Shown piece after piece: positions 51,817-60,389 of a stretch of DNA of 64,000 nucleotides; positions within the stretch are counted from its first letter, which is position 1; the number at the start of each line of letters is the position of its first letter. The position numbers were made by a program, and so were the translations under genes. This stretch comes from Salinispora oceanensis (lineage in GTDB: Bacteria; Actinomycetota; Actinomycetes; Mycobacteriales; Micromonosporaceae): the NCBI RefSeq assembly GCF_000383575.1, contig NZ_KB911579.1, forward strand, positions 4,673,424 through 4,737,423, read 5' to 3'. Under the pieces are notes generated by a model. The model saw nothing but the letters and a program-made list of their open reading frames with translations. It was not told where the DNA came from and made no database searches.

Positions 51817-53694
51817 GTGTTGAAGGTCCGATTAATGCAACAGGGCGCTTGGGACATGCCGGTCGACTCCATGCCGCTCGCCGTCGGCTATCTCAAGGCG
51901 GTGATCGACGCCGATGTCGACTTCCGCGGGGAGGTCGAGGGGACGATCTCCAACTTCCGTGGCGGCGCGCAGCTGCAGGACATGGCCAAGGAACTGCTGA
52001 GCGACGAGGTCCCCGATGTGGTGGCGTTCTCGGTGCTCGGCTGGAACTACCGGAACTTCGGCGCGCTGGCCGAGACGTTCAAGCAGGTCAATCCGCGCGG
52101 ATTGGTGGTGTTCGGGGGCAACCACGTCGCCTACCAGTCCGAGCGGGTCTTCCGTGACTTTCCCTGGGTCGACGTGGTGGTCAACGGCGAGGGCGAGCAC
52201 ACCTTCCACGAACTGCTGACCCACGTGCTCGAGCACGACACGTTCGACCCGGTGCACGTCCGGGGACTGTCCTACCGTCGCCCGGACGGCGGGCACGTCA
52301 CCACGCCCGACCGGGACCGGATCGAGAACCTGGACGTGGTGCCCTCCCCGTTCCTCACCGGCGCCATCCCGATGGCCGACGCGGCCGGGAACTTCCGGTA
52401 CGACGTGGCGCTGATGGAGACGAACCGCGGCTGCCCGTACAAGTGCTCGTTCTGTTACTGGGGTGGTGCGGTCGGCCAGAAGATGCGGTCGTTCTCCAAG
52501 GAGCGGCTCGCCGCCGAGCTGGACATGTTCGGCTACCACCGGGCCCCGTCCCTGGTGCTCTGCGACTCAAACTTCGGACTACTCGAGGCGGACGAGGAGT
52601 TCGTTGAGCTGGTGATCAAGACAAAGGAGAAGTACGGGTACCCGCAGGCGCTGATCACCAGCTGGGCGAAGAACAAGTCGCCGCGCTTCTACAACATCGT
52701 CCGGCAGCTCAAGCGGCACGGCCTGCACGGCATGTTCACCCTGGCGCTGCAGACCCTGAACGACGCGGCACTGACCGACATGCTCCGCAAGAACATGAAG
52801 GTCAACCAGTGGGAGAGCATGGTCGACTGGCTCCACGAGGAGGGCCTGGAGTGCTACGGCGAGCTGATCTGGGGAGCGCCGGGCGAGACCGTGGAGTCGT
52901 TCCTGCAGGGCTATGACCGGCTTGCCAAGAAGGTCTCCCGGATCGCCGTGTATCCGATGCTGCTGCTGCCCAACACCGCGTACGCGGAGAAACGGGAACT
53001 ACACGGGTTCATCACCATCCGCGGCGAGGACGACGACTTCGAGTATGTGCTGGCCAACCGCACCTCCACGCTGGCCGAGAACATGGAGATGCAGCGTTTC
53101 GTCTTCTGGGCCCGGATGCTCGGCGAGCAGCAGTTCCTGCGGCACGCCTGGCGGCCCCTGCTGGACGTGATCGGGATGACGCAGTCGCAGGTCATCCAGG
53201 GAGCCAAGGCCTGGTTCGAGCGATCTGACGATCCGGCCGCCGCCGCGTTCCTGGCCAAGCCGCCGGTGATCGCGGAGTCGCCGGCAATCGCCGAGGCGCT
53301 GCGCGACCTGCACCGCCGGCCGGAACTGCGCGAGCTGATCCGGCAGTGGTGGCGCGCGAGGATCGTGCCCGCGTTCCCGGAGCCCTGGCGGGACTTCGCG
53401 GAGGCGCTGCACGAGTACGAGAGTTGGTCGCGGCAGGTCTACGTCGAGCCGGGCGAGGAACTGCCCCCCGGCTGGCACACCGTCGAACGTGACGGCGGAA
53501 CCTGGTACGAGAGCGACCCGGTGTCCTTCCCGTACGACATGCCGACGGCGCTGCACGACTGGTCCGCGACGCTGGAGTCGGGGCCCCGGCTGGAGCCGAC
53601 GACGCTGGTCTTCTCCGCCCGCCCCGGCTACTACGAGAACCTCGACAACTACGAGACCGCCTCGATGCACCTGGCGACCCCGCGTCGGGTCTGA
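51817..53694 (+). CDS. cobalamin-binding-domain radical SAM protein
   Basis: About 626 residues starting at a GTG (51817) with AGGAGA upstream. Residues ~20-170 form a B12-binding-like Rossmann domain (VVAFSVLGWNYRNFGALAET, LVVFGGNHVAYQSERVFRDF, VVVNGEGEHTFHELL); the radical SAM site is NRGCPYKCSFCYWGGAVGQ (C-x3-C-x2-C) near residue 205. A C-terminal region after ~residue 450 is unknown. Members are methyltransferases or mutase-like enzymes in metabolite pathways. It follows the zinc-ribbon methyltransferase and precedes the solute-binding-like gene by 30 bp, so the three form an operon. Confidence 0.85.
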   Translation: MLKVRLMQQGAWDMPVDSMPLAVGYLKAVIDADVDFRGEVEGTISNFRGGAQLQDMAKELLSDEVPDVVAFSVLGWNYRNFGALAETFKQVNPRGLVVFGGNHVAYQSERVFRDFPWVDVVVNGEGEHTFHELLTHVLEHDTFDPVHVRGLSYRRPDGGHVTTPDRDRIENLDVVPSPFLTGAIPMADAAGNFRYDVALMETNRGCPYKCSFCYWGGAVGQKMRSFSKERLAAELDMFGYHRAPSLVLCDSNFGLLEADEEFVELVIKTKEKYGYPQALITSWAKNKSPRFYNIVRQLKRHGLHGMFTLALQTLNDAALTDMLRKNMKVNQWESMVDWLHEEGLECYGELIWGAPGETVESFLQGYDRLAKKVSRIAVYPMLLLPNTAYAEKRELHGFITIRGEDDDFEYVLANRTSTLAENMEMQRFVFWARMLGEQQFLRHAWRPLLDVIGMTQSQVIQGAKAWFERSDDPAAAAFLAKPPVIAESPAIAEALRDLHRRPELRELIRQWWRARIVPAFPEPWRDFAEALHEYESWSRQVYVEPGEELPPGWHTVERDGGTWYESDPVSFPYDMPTALHDWSATLESGPRLEPTTLVFSARPGYYENLDNYETASMHLATPRRV

Positions 53695-53724
53695 CCCCAC
53701 GCTGACCCGAGGAGAGGGCTACGC

Positions 53725-55023
53725 ATGACCGACAAGATCGTCGTGGACGCCTGGCTGGCGGACCTGGCGTTCCCGCACTACATGGACGAACTGTTCCGGC
53801 TCGGCCGGGAGTTCGGACAGGCGCACCCCGAATATGAGATCAGGATCCGGGGCCTGGGTTTCCGGGACGGGGCTGCCGCGGTGGCCCGGGCGGCGGCGGA
53901 GGGCTCGCCGGCGACGATCGCCGAGTACTACTACACCGAGACGCCGGACGCGCTGGACGTGCTGGACGCCGCTGGCCGTCCGCTGTTCACCTCGGTGGAG
54001 AGGGCGGTGGCGGGCCGCACCCACGTGCTGGGCGAGCCGGTCGTCCTGGACGACCTCCTGCCCGCGCTCCGCGCACAGTACAGCCGCCACGGTGAGCTGT
54101 TCTCGCTGCCTACGGTGGCGACCACGTTCCAGCTGTTCACCAACGTGACCATGCTCCGGGCGGCGGGCGTGCCGGACATCCCGGAAACCTGGCAGGACCT
54201 GCGGGCGGCGTGCGAACGGCTGGCCGCGTCGCCGGGCGGGCCGCGGTACCCGATCACGTGGCCGAACAACGGGATACCGTTCCAGCACGCGATCGCGATG
54301 CAGGGCGGCGAGCTGGCCGACCACGGCAACGGACGGCTCGGCCGGGCCCGGACCGTCGACTTCACCACGAAGGAGATGCTGGCCTGGGTTACATGGTGGC
54401 GCGACCTGCACCGGGACGATCTGTACCACTACACCGGCGAGCTGGGCGACTGGTTGGGCACCTTCGAGCTCTTCACCGAGCAGCAGGTGGCGTTCCGGCT
54501 GAGTTCGACCAACGACATCGGTACGGCTGCAGAGGCCGCCGCCGAGGCCGGGTTCGAGTTCGCGGTCTCCCGCTTTCCCTACAACGCCGACGTCCCCTAT
54601 CGGGGCAACGTGGTCGCGGGGACCTCGCTGTGGCTGGCGGACGGCCTGGACGAGGCCACCCGGGACGGCGCGCTGGCGTTCATGCAGTTTCTCGGCAACC
54701 CGCGCAACGCCGCGCGATACCACAAGGCGCACAGTTTCATCCCGGTCACCCGGTCCGCCTTCGCCCTATTGGAACAGGAGGGCTGGTTCGCCGAGCACCC
54801 CTACCACCGGTCGCCCAACGACCAGCTCGACCTGGCCGCCAGCGTGGACGCCGCCCCGGGCGCGCTGATCGGGGACTTCTTCGAGATCCAGGTGGTGCTC
54901 ACCCGGGCCATGCACGACGTGCTGGTGGCGGGAGCCGATCCGCTGGAGCGCTTCGCCCGGGCGACCACGGAGGCGCAGGAGATGCTGGACCGCTACCTCG
55001 CCGAGCACCCGCCCTCGCGGTAG
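53725..55023 (+). CDS. ABC-type solute-binding-like protein without a signal peptide
   Basis: 432 residues with the fold pattern of sugar-type extracellular binding proteins (COG1653): LFRLGREFGQAHPEYEIRIR, FSLPTVATTFQLFTNVTMLR, DIPETWQDLRAACERLA and GNVVAGTSLWLADGL. It starts MTDKIVVDAWLADLAFPHYM directly in the mature fold with no hydrophobic leader or lipobox, and no permease genes are near. It should therefore be cytoplasmic and may bind or shuttle a pathway intermediate. It is co-transcribed with the methyltransferase and radical SAM genes. Confidence 0.75.
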   Translation: MTDKIVVDAWLADLAFPHYMDELFRLGREFGQAHPEYEIRIRGLGFRDGAAAVARAAAEGSPATIAEYYYTETPDALDVLDAAGRPLFTSVERAVAGRTHVLGEPVVLDDLLPALRAQYSRHGELFSLPTVATTFQLFTNVTMLRAAGVPDIPETWQDLRAACERLAASPGGPRYPITWPNNGIPFQHAIAMQGGELADHGNGRLGRARTVDFTTKEMLAWVTWWRDLHRDDLYHYTGELGDWLGTFELFTEQQVAFRLSSTNDIGTAAEAAAEAGFEFAVSRFPYNADVPYRGNVVAGTSLWLADGLDEATRDGALAFMQFLGNPRNAARYHKAHSFIPVTRSAFALLEQEGWFAEHPYHRSPNDQLDLAASVDAAPGALIGDFFEIQVVLTRAMHDVLVAGADPLERFARATTEAQEMLDRYLAEHPPSR

Positions 55024-55065
55024 CGCACCGGGCGGGGGTGTCCCGCTGGACTCGGTCGCGCGGGG

Positions 55066-55316
55066 CCGGCGAGCGCGACCAGGAAGAACGCGCGTTCGAG
55101 CTGCTTGTTGAGTGCGGTCATGACCAGCTCGGCCAGGCGTTCTCCCATGCGCGAGGCGTTCTCGGAGGCGATTTGCTTCGCCTCCGGGTCGTCGTCGAAG
55201 CCGACCGGGATTTCTCGCTCGGCCAAGCCGTGCGCATCAGCTCCCGCGACAGCAACTGCCTCGGCCGCCGGCCCGGCGACATCACCCCCGGATCGTGCCG
55301 ACGACAGGGGTAGCAA
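55066..55316 (-). pseudogene. possible short gene fragment
   Basis: On the minus strand a frame reads AEREIPVGFDDDPEAKQIAS then ENASRMGERLAELVMTALNK and QLERAFFLVALAGPAR, with codon use (high GC at third positions) like a real gene. No ribosome site, family or start is recognised. It may be the end of a lost gene between the two halves of the cluster. Confidence 0.3.
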
Positions 55317-55376
55317 GCCATACCGGGCCGAGCGACCGAGCGGTCCCCGGCCGGGGACGATCCAGAAGGTGACGTG

Positions 55377-56924
55377 TCAAGCGGGGAGTTCGATCGACAG
55401 CGCGTGGTGGAACTCGTTGCGGGGGTCGTAGCGCTGCTTGACGCGCTGCAGGCGCGGATAGTTGTCCTTGTAGTACAACGTGGACCAGGGAACCCCGGAG
55501 GTGTTCCACGCGGGGTCGGCAAGGTCGCGGTCGGGATAGTTGATGTACGCGCCGTCGTTGTCCTCGTCGGGCACCGGCACGCCGCCGGTCTCGGCGTAGA
55601 CGTCGTGATAGAGCGCGCGCAGGTCGGCGATGCAGGCGTCGTCGTCCCGCTCGTCGGACCACGCCGAGAGATAGGCCGCCTTGAGGATGGAGTCGCGCTG
55701 CGCGATCGCGGTGCTGTCCGGTGCCACGGCGTTCACCTGCCCGCCGTACCCGATGAGGATGAGGTTCAGCGACTTCTCGCCGTCGGTGGCCAGGTGGCGG
55801 TACGCCGTCCTGCTCTGCTGTTCGGTGTAGGCCCGGCGCAGGTAGGCCGACTTCAGCTTGAACCGGCGGGTGGCGATGTCGCCGGGTTCGCCGCGGTTGG
55901 GGAAGGTAAAGAAGTACAGCCAGGGCACGACCTCGTCGGTGTTGCGGGTGACCGGCTCGATGCCCACGTTGCGGGACACCTCGTCGAAGAAGTCGTTCGT
56001 CAGCTGCTCGGCGCCGGGGACGTCATCGTCGATCATCGACCCGACGACGATCATGCCGCCGGACCGGTGGGTGGCGGCGAAGAACCCGGTGAGGTTCGCG
56101 CCGGCGCAGCCGGGCTCGCTGTTGCGCTCGAACCAGCCGCAGACGTCGCGCAGCAGCCGGACGAACGCGTCCTCGGTCATCGTGTCCCAGGACCAGCCGA
56201 TCAGGCCGTTGCGCCACCGGACCGGAGCGCGGGGGAGCAACTCGCGAGGGTCGGTGGAGGTGGCGCCGGGAGTGCGCACCCAGCACCGGGTCACCACGCC
56301 GAAGTTGCCGCCGCCCCCGCCGGTGTGCGCCCACCACAGGTCGTGGTGCGGGTCGCCGGGGTCGTCGGTGGCCACGACCGCCCGCGCCCGCCCGTCGGCG
56401 TCCACGACGACGACCTCGACCGCGCACAGGTAGTCGACGATGGCACCGAGCCGGCGGGTCAGCGGGCCGAAGCCCCCGCCGGTCAGGTGGCCGCCGATGC
56501 CGACCTCCGTGCCCTCGCCGGCCGGGAGGGTGACTCCCCAGCGCTTGTAGAGCCGGCGGTAGACGTCGCCGATCGTCGCCCCGGGTTGCAGCGCGAACGC
56601 GCGCCGCTCGGGGTCGAAGGACACCTCGTTCATCTCGGACAGGTCGATCAGGACGCCGCCGTCGGTCGCGGCGGAGCCCTCGAAGCCGTGGCCGCCGCTG
56701 CGGACGGTGACCCGCTTGCCCGCCACCAACGCGTCGCCGACCGCGGCAACGACCTCCCGGGTGTCAGCCGGCACGTACACCCGGTCCACGCCGGCCACGA
56801 ACCGCTGGTTGTAACCGCGCAGCATGCTGTCGAAGCGCGGATCGGCGGCGGTGATGACGCTGCCCGCGTACGACGGTGTCCGCGCCGCCGCCGGCCCGGG
56901 GGGCCGGGTCTCGGTATCGGTCAC
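55377..56924 (-). CDS. FAD-binding oxidase of the berberine-bridge-enzyme type, monocovalent
   Basis: 515 residues from a GTG with GAGGAGGT upstream. The flavin-binding RVTVRSGGHGFEGSAATDGG includes the covalent His, and VEVVVVDADGRARAVVATDD plus NFGVVTRCWVRTPG complete the FAD-binding domain; the BBE C-terminal motif is NYPDRDLADPAWNTSGVPWS. The second flavin-linking Cys of bicovalent members (AGxCPxVGxGGH) is absent, the sequence being PAGEGTEVGIGGHLTGGGFG. It oxidises an alcohol or amine with O2. It ends a six-gene minus-strand operon. Confidence 0.87.
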   Translation of the reverse strand: MTDTETRPPGPAAARTPSYAGSVITAADPRFDSMLRGYNQRFVAGVDRVYVPADTREVVAAVGDALVAGKRVTVRSGGHGFEGSAATDGGVLIDLSEMNEVSFDPERRAFALQPGATIGDVYRRLYKRWGVTLPAGEGTEVGIGGHLTGGGFGPLTRRLGAIVDYLCAVEVVVVDADGRARAVVATDDPGDPHHDLWWAHTGGGGGNFGVVTRCWVRTPGATSTDPRELLPRAPVRWRNGLIGWSWDTMTEDAFVRLLRDVCGWFERNSEPGCAGANLTGFFAATHRSGGMIVVGSMIDDDVPGAEQLTNDFFDEVSRNVGIEPVTRNTDEVVPWLYFFTFPNRGEPGDIATRRFKLKSAYLRRAYTEQQSRTAYRHLATDGEKSLNLILIGYGGQVNAVAPDSTAIAQRDSILKAAYLSAWSDERDDDACIADLRALYHDVYAETGGVPVPDEDNDGAYINYPDRDLADPAWNTSGVPWSTLYYKDNYPRLQRVKQRYDPRNEFHHALSIELPA

Positions 56925-56951
56925 GCTGCTACCTCCTCTCTCGATCTGCGC

Positions 56952-57656
56952 TCATCGCGGCAGGTACTCCGGCCGCTTGTCGGTGTGGTAGAGCCACAAC
57001 TGCACGAGAATCAGGTTGACCACCCAGCCGACCCACCGCGCCGCCTCAAGCAGGTAGCCCACGTCGACGGGCTCCGGCAGCCGGAGCCCCACCGACACGA
57101 TCACCGTGCCCCACACGTTGTTCATGGTGAGCGCGAAGGCGTAGAGCATGTACCGGCGGTGCACCGCGTACCGGCCCTGGCGCGCCCGGATGAAGCCGAC
57201 CGTGACTACGATCAGCCAGAGGATGGTTGCCATCGACACCCCGATCTGTCCGATCGGCGGCGCGAACGGGACGATGGACAGGCCCAGCACCCCGGAGATC
57301 AGCGCGGCGACCACGTAGACCCGCCCGGTGATCCGGTGCACCCGCGGGTGGGTGCGCCGCATCCAGGGCCACACCTGAATGATCACGGCGAACACCGCGA
57401 CGGTGCCGAACCCCATGTGTCCGAGCAGGCTCGGCCAGTACAGCGCGTAGCCGTCGTGCGGCGGGATTGGGGCGGTCGACTCGTTCAGGTCTTGGAACGG
57501 CAGGACGGTGTAGATCCACCAGCCCAGCGTGACCAGGAACAGTGGGACGATCCAGGGGCGGCGCCACCAGACCGGTCGCGTCCGGTTCGCCGCGGCCGGG
57601 CCCCGCTCGTCGGTCCGCACGATCCCGGCGGCTTCCTTCTTGATGTCGTACGTCAT
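56952..57656 (-). CDS. DUF2306-like membrane protein
   Basis: 234 residues with about seven hydrophobic segments: PWIVPLFLVTLGWWIYTVLP, LLGHMGFGTVAVFAVIIQVW, HPRVHRITGRVYVVAALISG and YAVHRRYMLYAFALTMNNVW. The pairs of His are placed as in DUF2306 proteins, which look like heme or quinone-linked membrane proteins. In this operon it may supply electrons or anchor the pathway. The 27-bp gap to the BBE gene shows co-transcription. Confidence 0.7.
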   Translation of the reverse strand: MTYDIKKEAAGIVRTDERGPAAANRTRPVWWRRPWIVPLFLVTLGWWIYTVLPFQDLNESTAPIPPHDGYALYWPSLLGHMGFGTVAVFAVIIQVWPWMRRTHPRVHRITGRVYVVAALISGVLGLSIVPFAPPIGQIGVSMATILWLIVVTVGFIRARQGRYAVHRRYMLYAFALTMNNVWGTVIVSVGLRLPEPVDVGYLLEAARWVGWVVNLILVQLWLYHTDKRPEYLPR

Positions 57657-57719
57657 GTCTTCGACCTCCTGCTCGGACAGGCGATGCCGGAGTCCGAGCG
57701 GTCCCCGGCCGTCGTCGTC

Positions 57720-58145
57720 TCAGTTCGCGTTTGCTGGGGTGTTCTGGTATGCGGCGAGCCGCCACTGCCCGTCGCGGCGCACCACGACCCAGGAGGCCCG
57801 GATGGCGGCGGCCGGCGACACCTCGCTCTGGCCGGCCTCGAGCACCCCGCCGTGGGTGAGCAGGATGGCGGCGTCGGTGCCGAGCATCCGGATTCCGAGC
57901 GGCTTGCCGGTCACCTGGGTGCCCTTGTACCGGCCCTGGTAGGCCTCGCGGAGGAACGCGCGGATCTCTTCCCGGCCGTTGCGGTGGACACCGGCCAGAA
58001 TCATGGTGCCGTCCTCGGTGAACAGGCCGGCGAAGCCGTCGGCGTCGTGGTAGGCCCAGGCCGCGATCACCTTCTGGGTGAGAGCGGCGATGCCGGCCTG
58101 GTCGGCGTCGGAGGGTTGGGTTGCCGGGGAAGTGGTTGAGGTCAT
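57720..58145 (-). CDS. SgcJ/EcaC-family (SnoaL/NTF2-like) protein
   Basis: 141 residues: AALTQKVIAAWAYHDADGFA, FTEDGTMILAGVHRNGREEI, AAILLTHGGVLEAG and VVVRRDGQWRLAAYQNTPAN. This is the SgcJ-type NTF2-like fold first known in the C-1027 enediyne cluster and found in many enediyne-like clusters, where its reaction is not settled. Its presence ties the right-hand operon to enediyne-type chemistry. It lies 63 bp before the DUF2306 gene. Confidence 0.82.
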   Translation of the reverse strand: MTSTTSPATQPSDADQAGIAALTQKVIAAWAYHDADGFAGLFTEDGTMILAGVHRNGREEIRAFLREAYQGRYKGTQVTGKPLGIRMLGTDAAILLTHGGVLEAGQSEVSPAAAIRASWVVVRRDGQWRLAAYQNTPANAN

Positions 58146-58176
58146 GGCTCTGGTCTTTCTCTTCGTCCGGGGGGGG

Positions 58177-59358
58177 TCAGATGTACTGGGTGTTGGGGTC
58201 CAGGCCGCACAGCACGCGTCCGTACAGCTCGGTGTTGGTGTTCGGGTGCATCAGGGCGTGCAGGCTGATCGCCTGCACGTCACGCGCGATCCGCTGGATC
58301 GGCACGTCGGTGTAGATCGAGGAGCCACCGCTCGCGCCGGCGAGGATGTCCACCGCCTCGCGAACCAGCTTCACCACCGCGCCCATGTCGGCCCGTGCCC
58401 GGATGCGTTCCTCAATCTTCCACGGCGCGCCCTCGGTGCCCTTGGAGTCCACCTGGGTGGCCAGGCGCCGCGCGTGGAACTCGGCCGCGTCCAGCTTCAG
58501 CGTCGCCTCGGCGACCTGCAGGTGGGTCAGCGGAGCCGCGCTCTGGCTCTCGTAGTCGGTGTAGGTGATCTTGCGGTCGCCCAGCCGCTGCAGGAACGTG
58601 TCCAGGGCCGCACGGCCGAGGCCGAGCGCCGTGCCGACCGACGAGGCCGCGGCCACCGGGAGCAGCGGAAGCCGGTAGATCCGCGAGTCGGCGCTGCGCT
58701 GCGACGCCGGCTCGCCCTGAAGCACGGCGCCCAGGGGCAGCACCCGCTGCTGCGGGACAAACAGATTCTTGGCGACAGTGCTGACGCTGCCGGTGCCGCG
58801 CAGGCCGCTGGTCTGCCAGTCGTCAACGACCAGCAGGTCGGACATCGGGACCAGGGCCATGACCGGGTACGGTTCGCCCGCGGGCGGCACCAGGACGGCG
58901 AGAATCTCCTGCCAGTGGCTGTGGTGCGCCCCGCTGGTGAACCGCCACTTGCCGTCCACCACGATCCCGCCGTCGGCGGGGGCGGCCATCCCGGACGGGC
59001 TCAGGGTGCCGCACACCCGCACGTCCGGGGTGGCGAACACCTCGTCCTGCACCTCGTCGGGGAACTGGCACGCCATCCAGCCGGGGATCGCGTACACCGA
59101 GGCCACCCACGCGGCCGAGCCGTCGCCCCGGCCCAGCTCGGTGGTCACCTCGACCAGGGTGCGGGTGTCGGCCTCGTAACCGCCGTACCGCTTGGGCCGG
59201 CGCAGCTTGAACACGCCGGCGTCGGCCAGCCCGTCGATCACCTCGTCGTGCAGCCGCCGGTTCTCCTCTGCCCAGGAGGCGTGCTTGCGCAGCAACGGCG
59301 CCAGTTCGGCCGCCTTGCGGACCAACTGCTCGCGCGACGGAGTTCCGATTTTGGACAC
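58177..59358 (-). CDS. acyl-CoA dehydrogenase-like flavoprotein (two-component monooxygenase type)
   Basis: 393 residues from a GTG with AGGAGGAG upstream. The acyl-CoA dehydrogenase/HpaB-like fold appears in RRLHDEVIDGLADAGVFKLR, RYGGYEADTRTLVEVTTELG, GDGSAAWVASVYA and TSGAHHSHWQEILAVLV; C-terminal GASGGSSIYTDVPIQRIARD VQAISLH is typical of HsaA/ActVA-like group D monooxygenases that use reduced flavin. It would hydroxylate an aromatic or carrier-bound substrate with FADH2 from a reductase, but the only flavin-reductase sequence in the window is the broken tail at 41.9 kb. Confidence 0.85.
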   Translation of the reverse strand: MSKIGTPSREQLVRKAAELAPLLRKHASWAEENRRLHDEVIDGLADAGVFKLRRPKRYGGYEADTRTLVEVTTELGRGDGSAAWVASVYAIPGWMACQFPDEVQDEVFATPDVRVCGTLSPSGMAAPADGGIVVDGKWRFTSGAHHSHWQEILAVLVPPAGEPYPVMALVPMSDLLVVDDWQTSGLRGTGSVSTVAKNLFVPQQRVLPLGAVLQGEPASQRSADSRIYRLPLLPVAAASSVGTALGLGRAALDTFLQRLGDRKITYTDYESQSAAPLTHLQVAEATLKLDAAEFHARRLATQVDSKGTEGAPWKIEERIRARADMGAVVKLVREAVDILAGASGGSSIYTDVPIQRIARDVQAISLHALMHPNTNTELYGRVLCGLDPNTQYI

Positions 59359-59387
59359 AGCTCTCCTCCTGTACGGGACGGGTTTTC

Positions 59388-60290
59388 TCAGGACTCGACC
59401 GGCGCCGGTCCGGCGCCGGCGACCACGGGGAGGACCTTCTCCCCGATGATCTCGATCTGCCGCAGCGGGTCGTCCGAGGACAGCAGGATGCCGACGACCG
59501 TGTGCACGCCCTCGTCCGCGAGCTGGTGCAGCTGGGCGATCAGGTCCTCGACCCCGGCGGCGCCGGGGCCGACGTCCAGAGGCAGGGCGCAGGTCTTCTC
59601 GATCGCGTCGTAGTCGCGACCGGCGTCCGCGCAGAGCCGGCGCAGCAGGTCGAGCTTGCCGGGCAGATCCGGGCCGGGGGAGAGGTTGCAGGCGTCGGCG
59701 TACCGCGCGACCAGCCTCAGCGTCCTTGGCCCGCCCCCGCCGAGCATGATCGGCGGATGCGGCCGGCTCAGGCTCTGCGGCAGATTCAGCGGCCGCTCCA
59801 CCCGGTAGTGCCGCCCCTGGAACGGACGCTCGTCGCCCTGCTCGCCGTGCCAGTAGCCGCGCAGGATCCGCAGTGTCTCCTCCAGCATCTCAAACCGGGC
59901 CGCCACCGGGGGGAACGGAATCCCGGAGCCGGTCGCCTCGTCCTCGTACCAGCCGACGCCCAGACCGAGGGTGGCCCGGCCACCGGACAGGACATCCAGG
60001 GTGGTCACCGTCTTGGCTAGCAGTGCCGGCGGGCGGAAATGGACCCCGGCCACGAACGACGCGACCCGGCACCGACGTGTGTGAGCGGCGATCGTCGCGA
60101 GCGTGGTGAAGCACTCCAGCTGCGGCGCCTGCGGACCGCCGGCGTGCGGCCCCTGCCAGAGATGGTCGCCGACACCGACCAGGGCGAACCCGGCGTCATC
60201 AGCGGTCCGGCCGATCCGCGCCACCGTCTCTCCCGTCGCGGCCGTTCCGCCCTTCCAAGCGAATGCTCCCAGTGCCACTCCGACGTGCAC
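59388..60290 (-). CDS. LLM-class F420-dependent oxidoreductase
   Basis: 300 residues from a GTG with AAGGAGGGTG upstream. The luciferase-like barrel appears in TVTTLDVLSGGRATLGLGVG WYEDEATGSG, RFEMLEETLRILRGYW and PPIMLGGGGPRTLRLVARYA. The actinobacterial LLM class usually uses F420H2 or FMNH2. The substrate is unknown. It lies 29 bp before the acyl-CoA dehydrogenase-like gene. Confidence 0.87.
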   Translation of the reverse strand: MHVGVALGAFAWKGGTAATGETVARIGRTADDAGFALVGVGDHLWQGPHAGGPQAPQLECFTTLATIAAHTRRCRVASFVAGVHFRPPALLAKTVTTLDVLSGGRATLGLGVGWYEDEATGSGIPFPPVAARFEMLEETLRILRGYWHGEQGDERPFQGRHYRVERPLNLPQSLSRPHPPIMLGGGGPRTLRLVARYADACNLSPGPDLPGKLDLLRRLCADAGRDYDAIEKTCALPLDVGPGAAGVEDLIAQLHQLADEGVHTVVGILLSSDDPLRQIEIIGEKVLPVVAGAGPAPVES

Positions 60291-60389
60291 GTCACCCTCC
60301 TTGCCGAATACGTGAGCCGTCCCGGATCCGAGAGTCGCACCCGCCCGCGGCCGGCCACTTCCTTGAGATTGCGTCGATCGCCGGGTGCC

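Noticed and set aside
55374-58139. A 921-codon plus-strand open frame
   Set aside because: It lies opposite the BBE-like, DUF2306 and SgcJ-like genes, has a low-complexity Val/Gly/Arg-rich translation and no domain; it is a high-GC antisense shadow.
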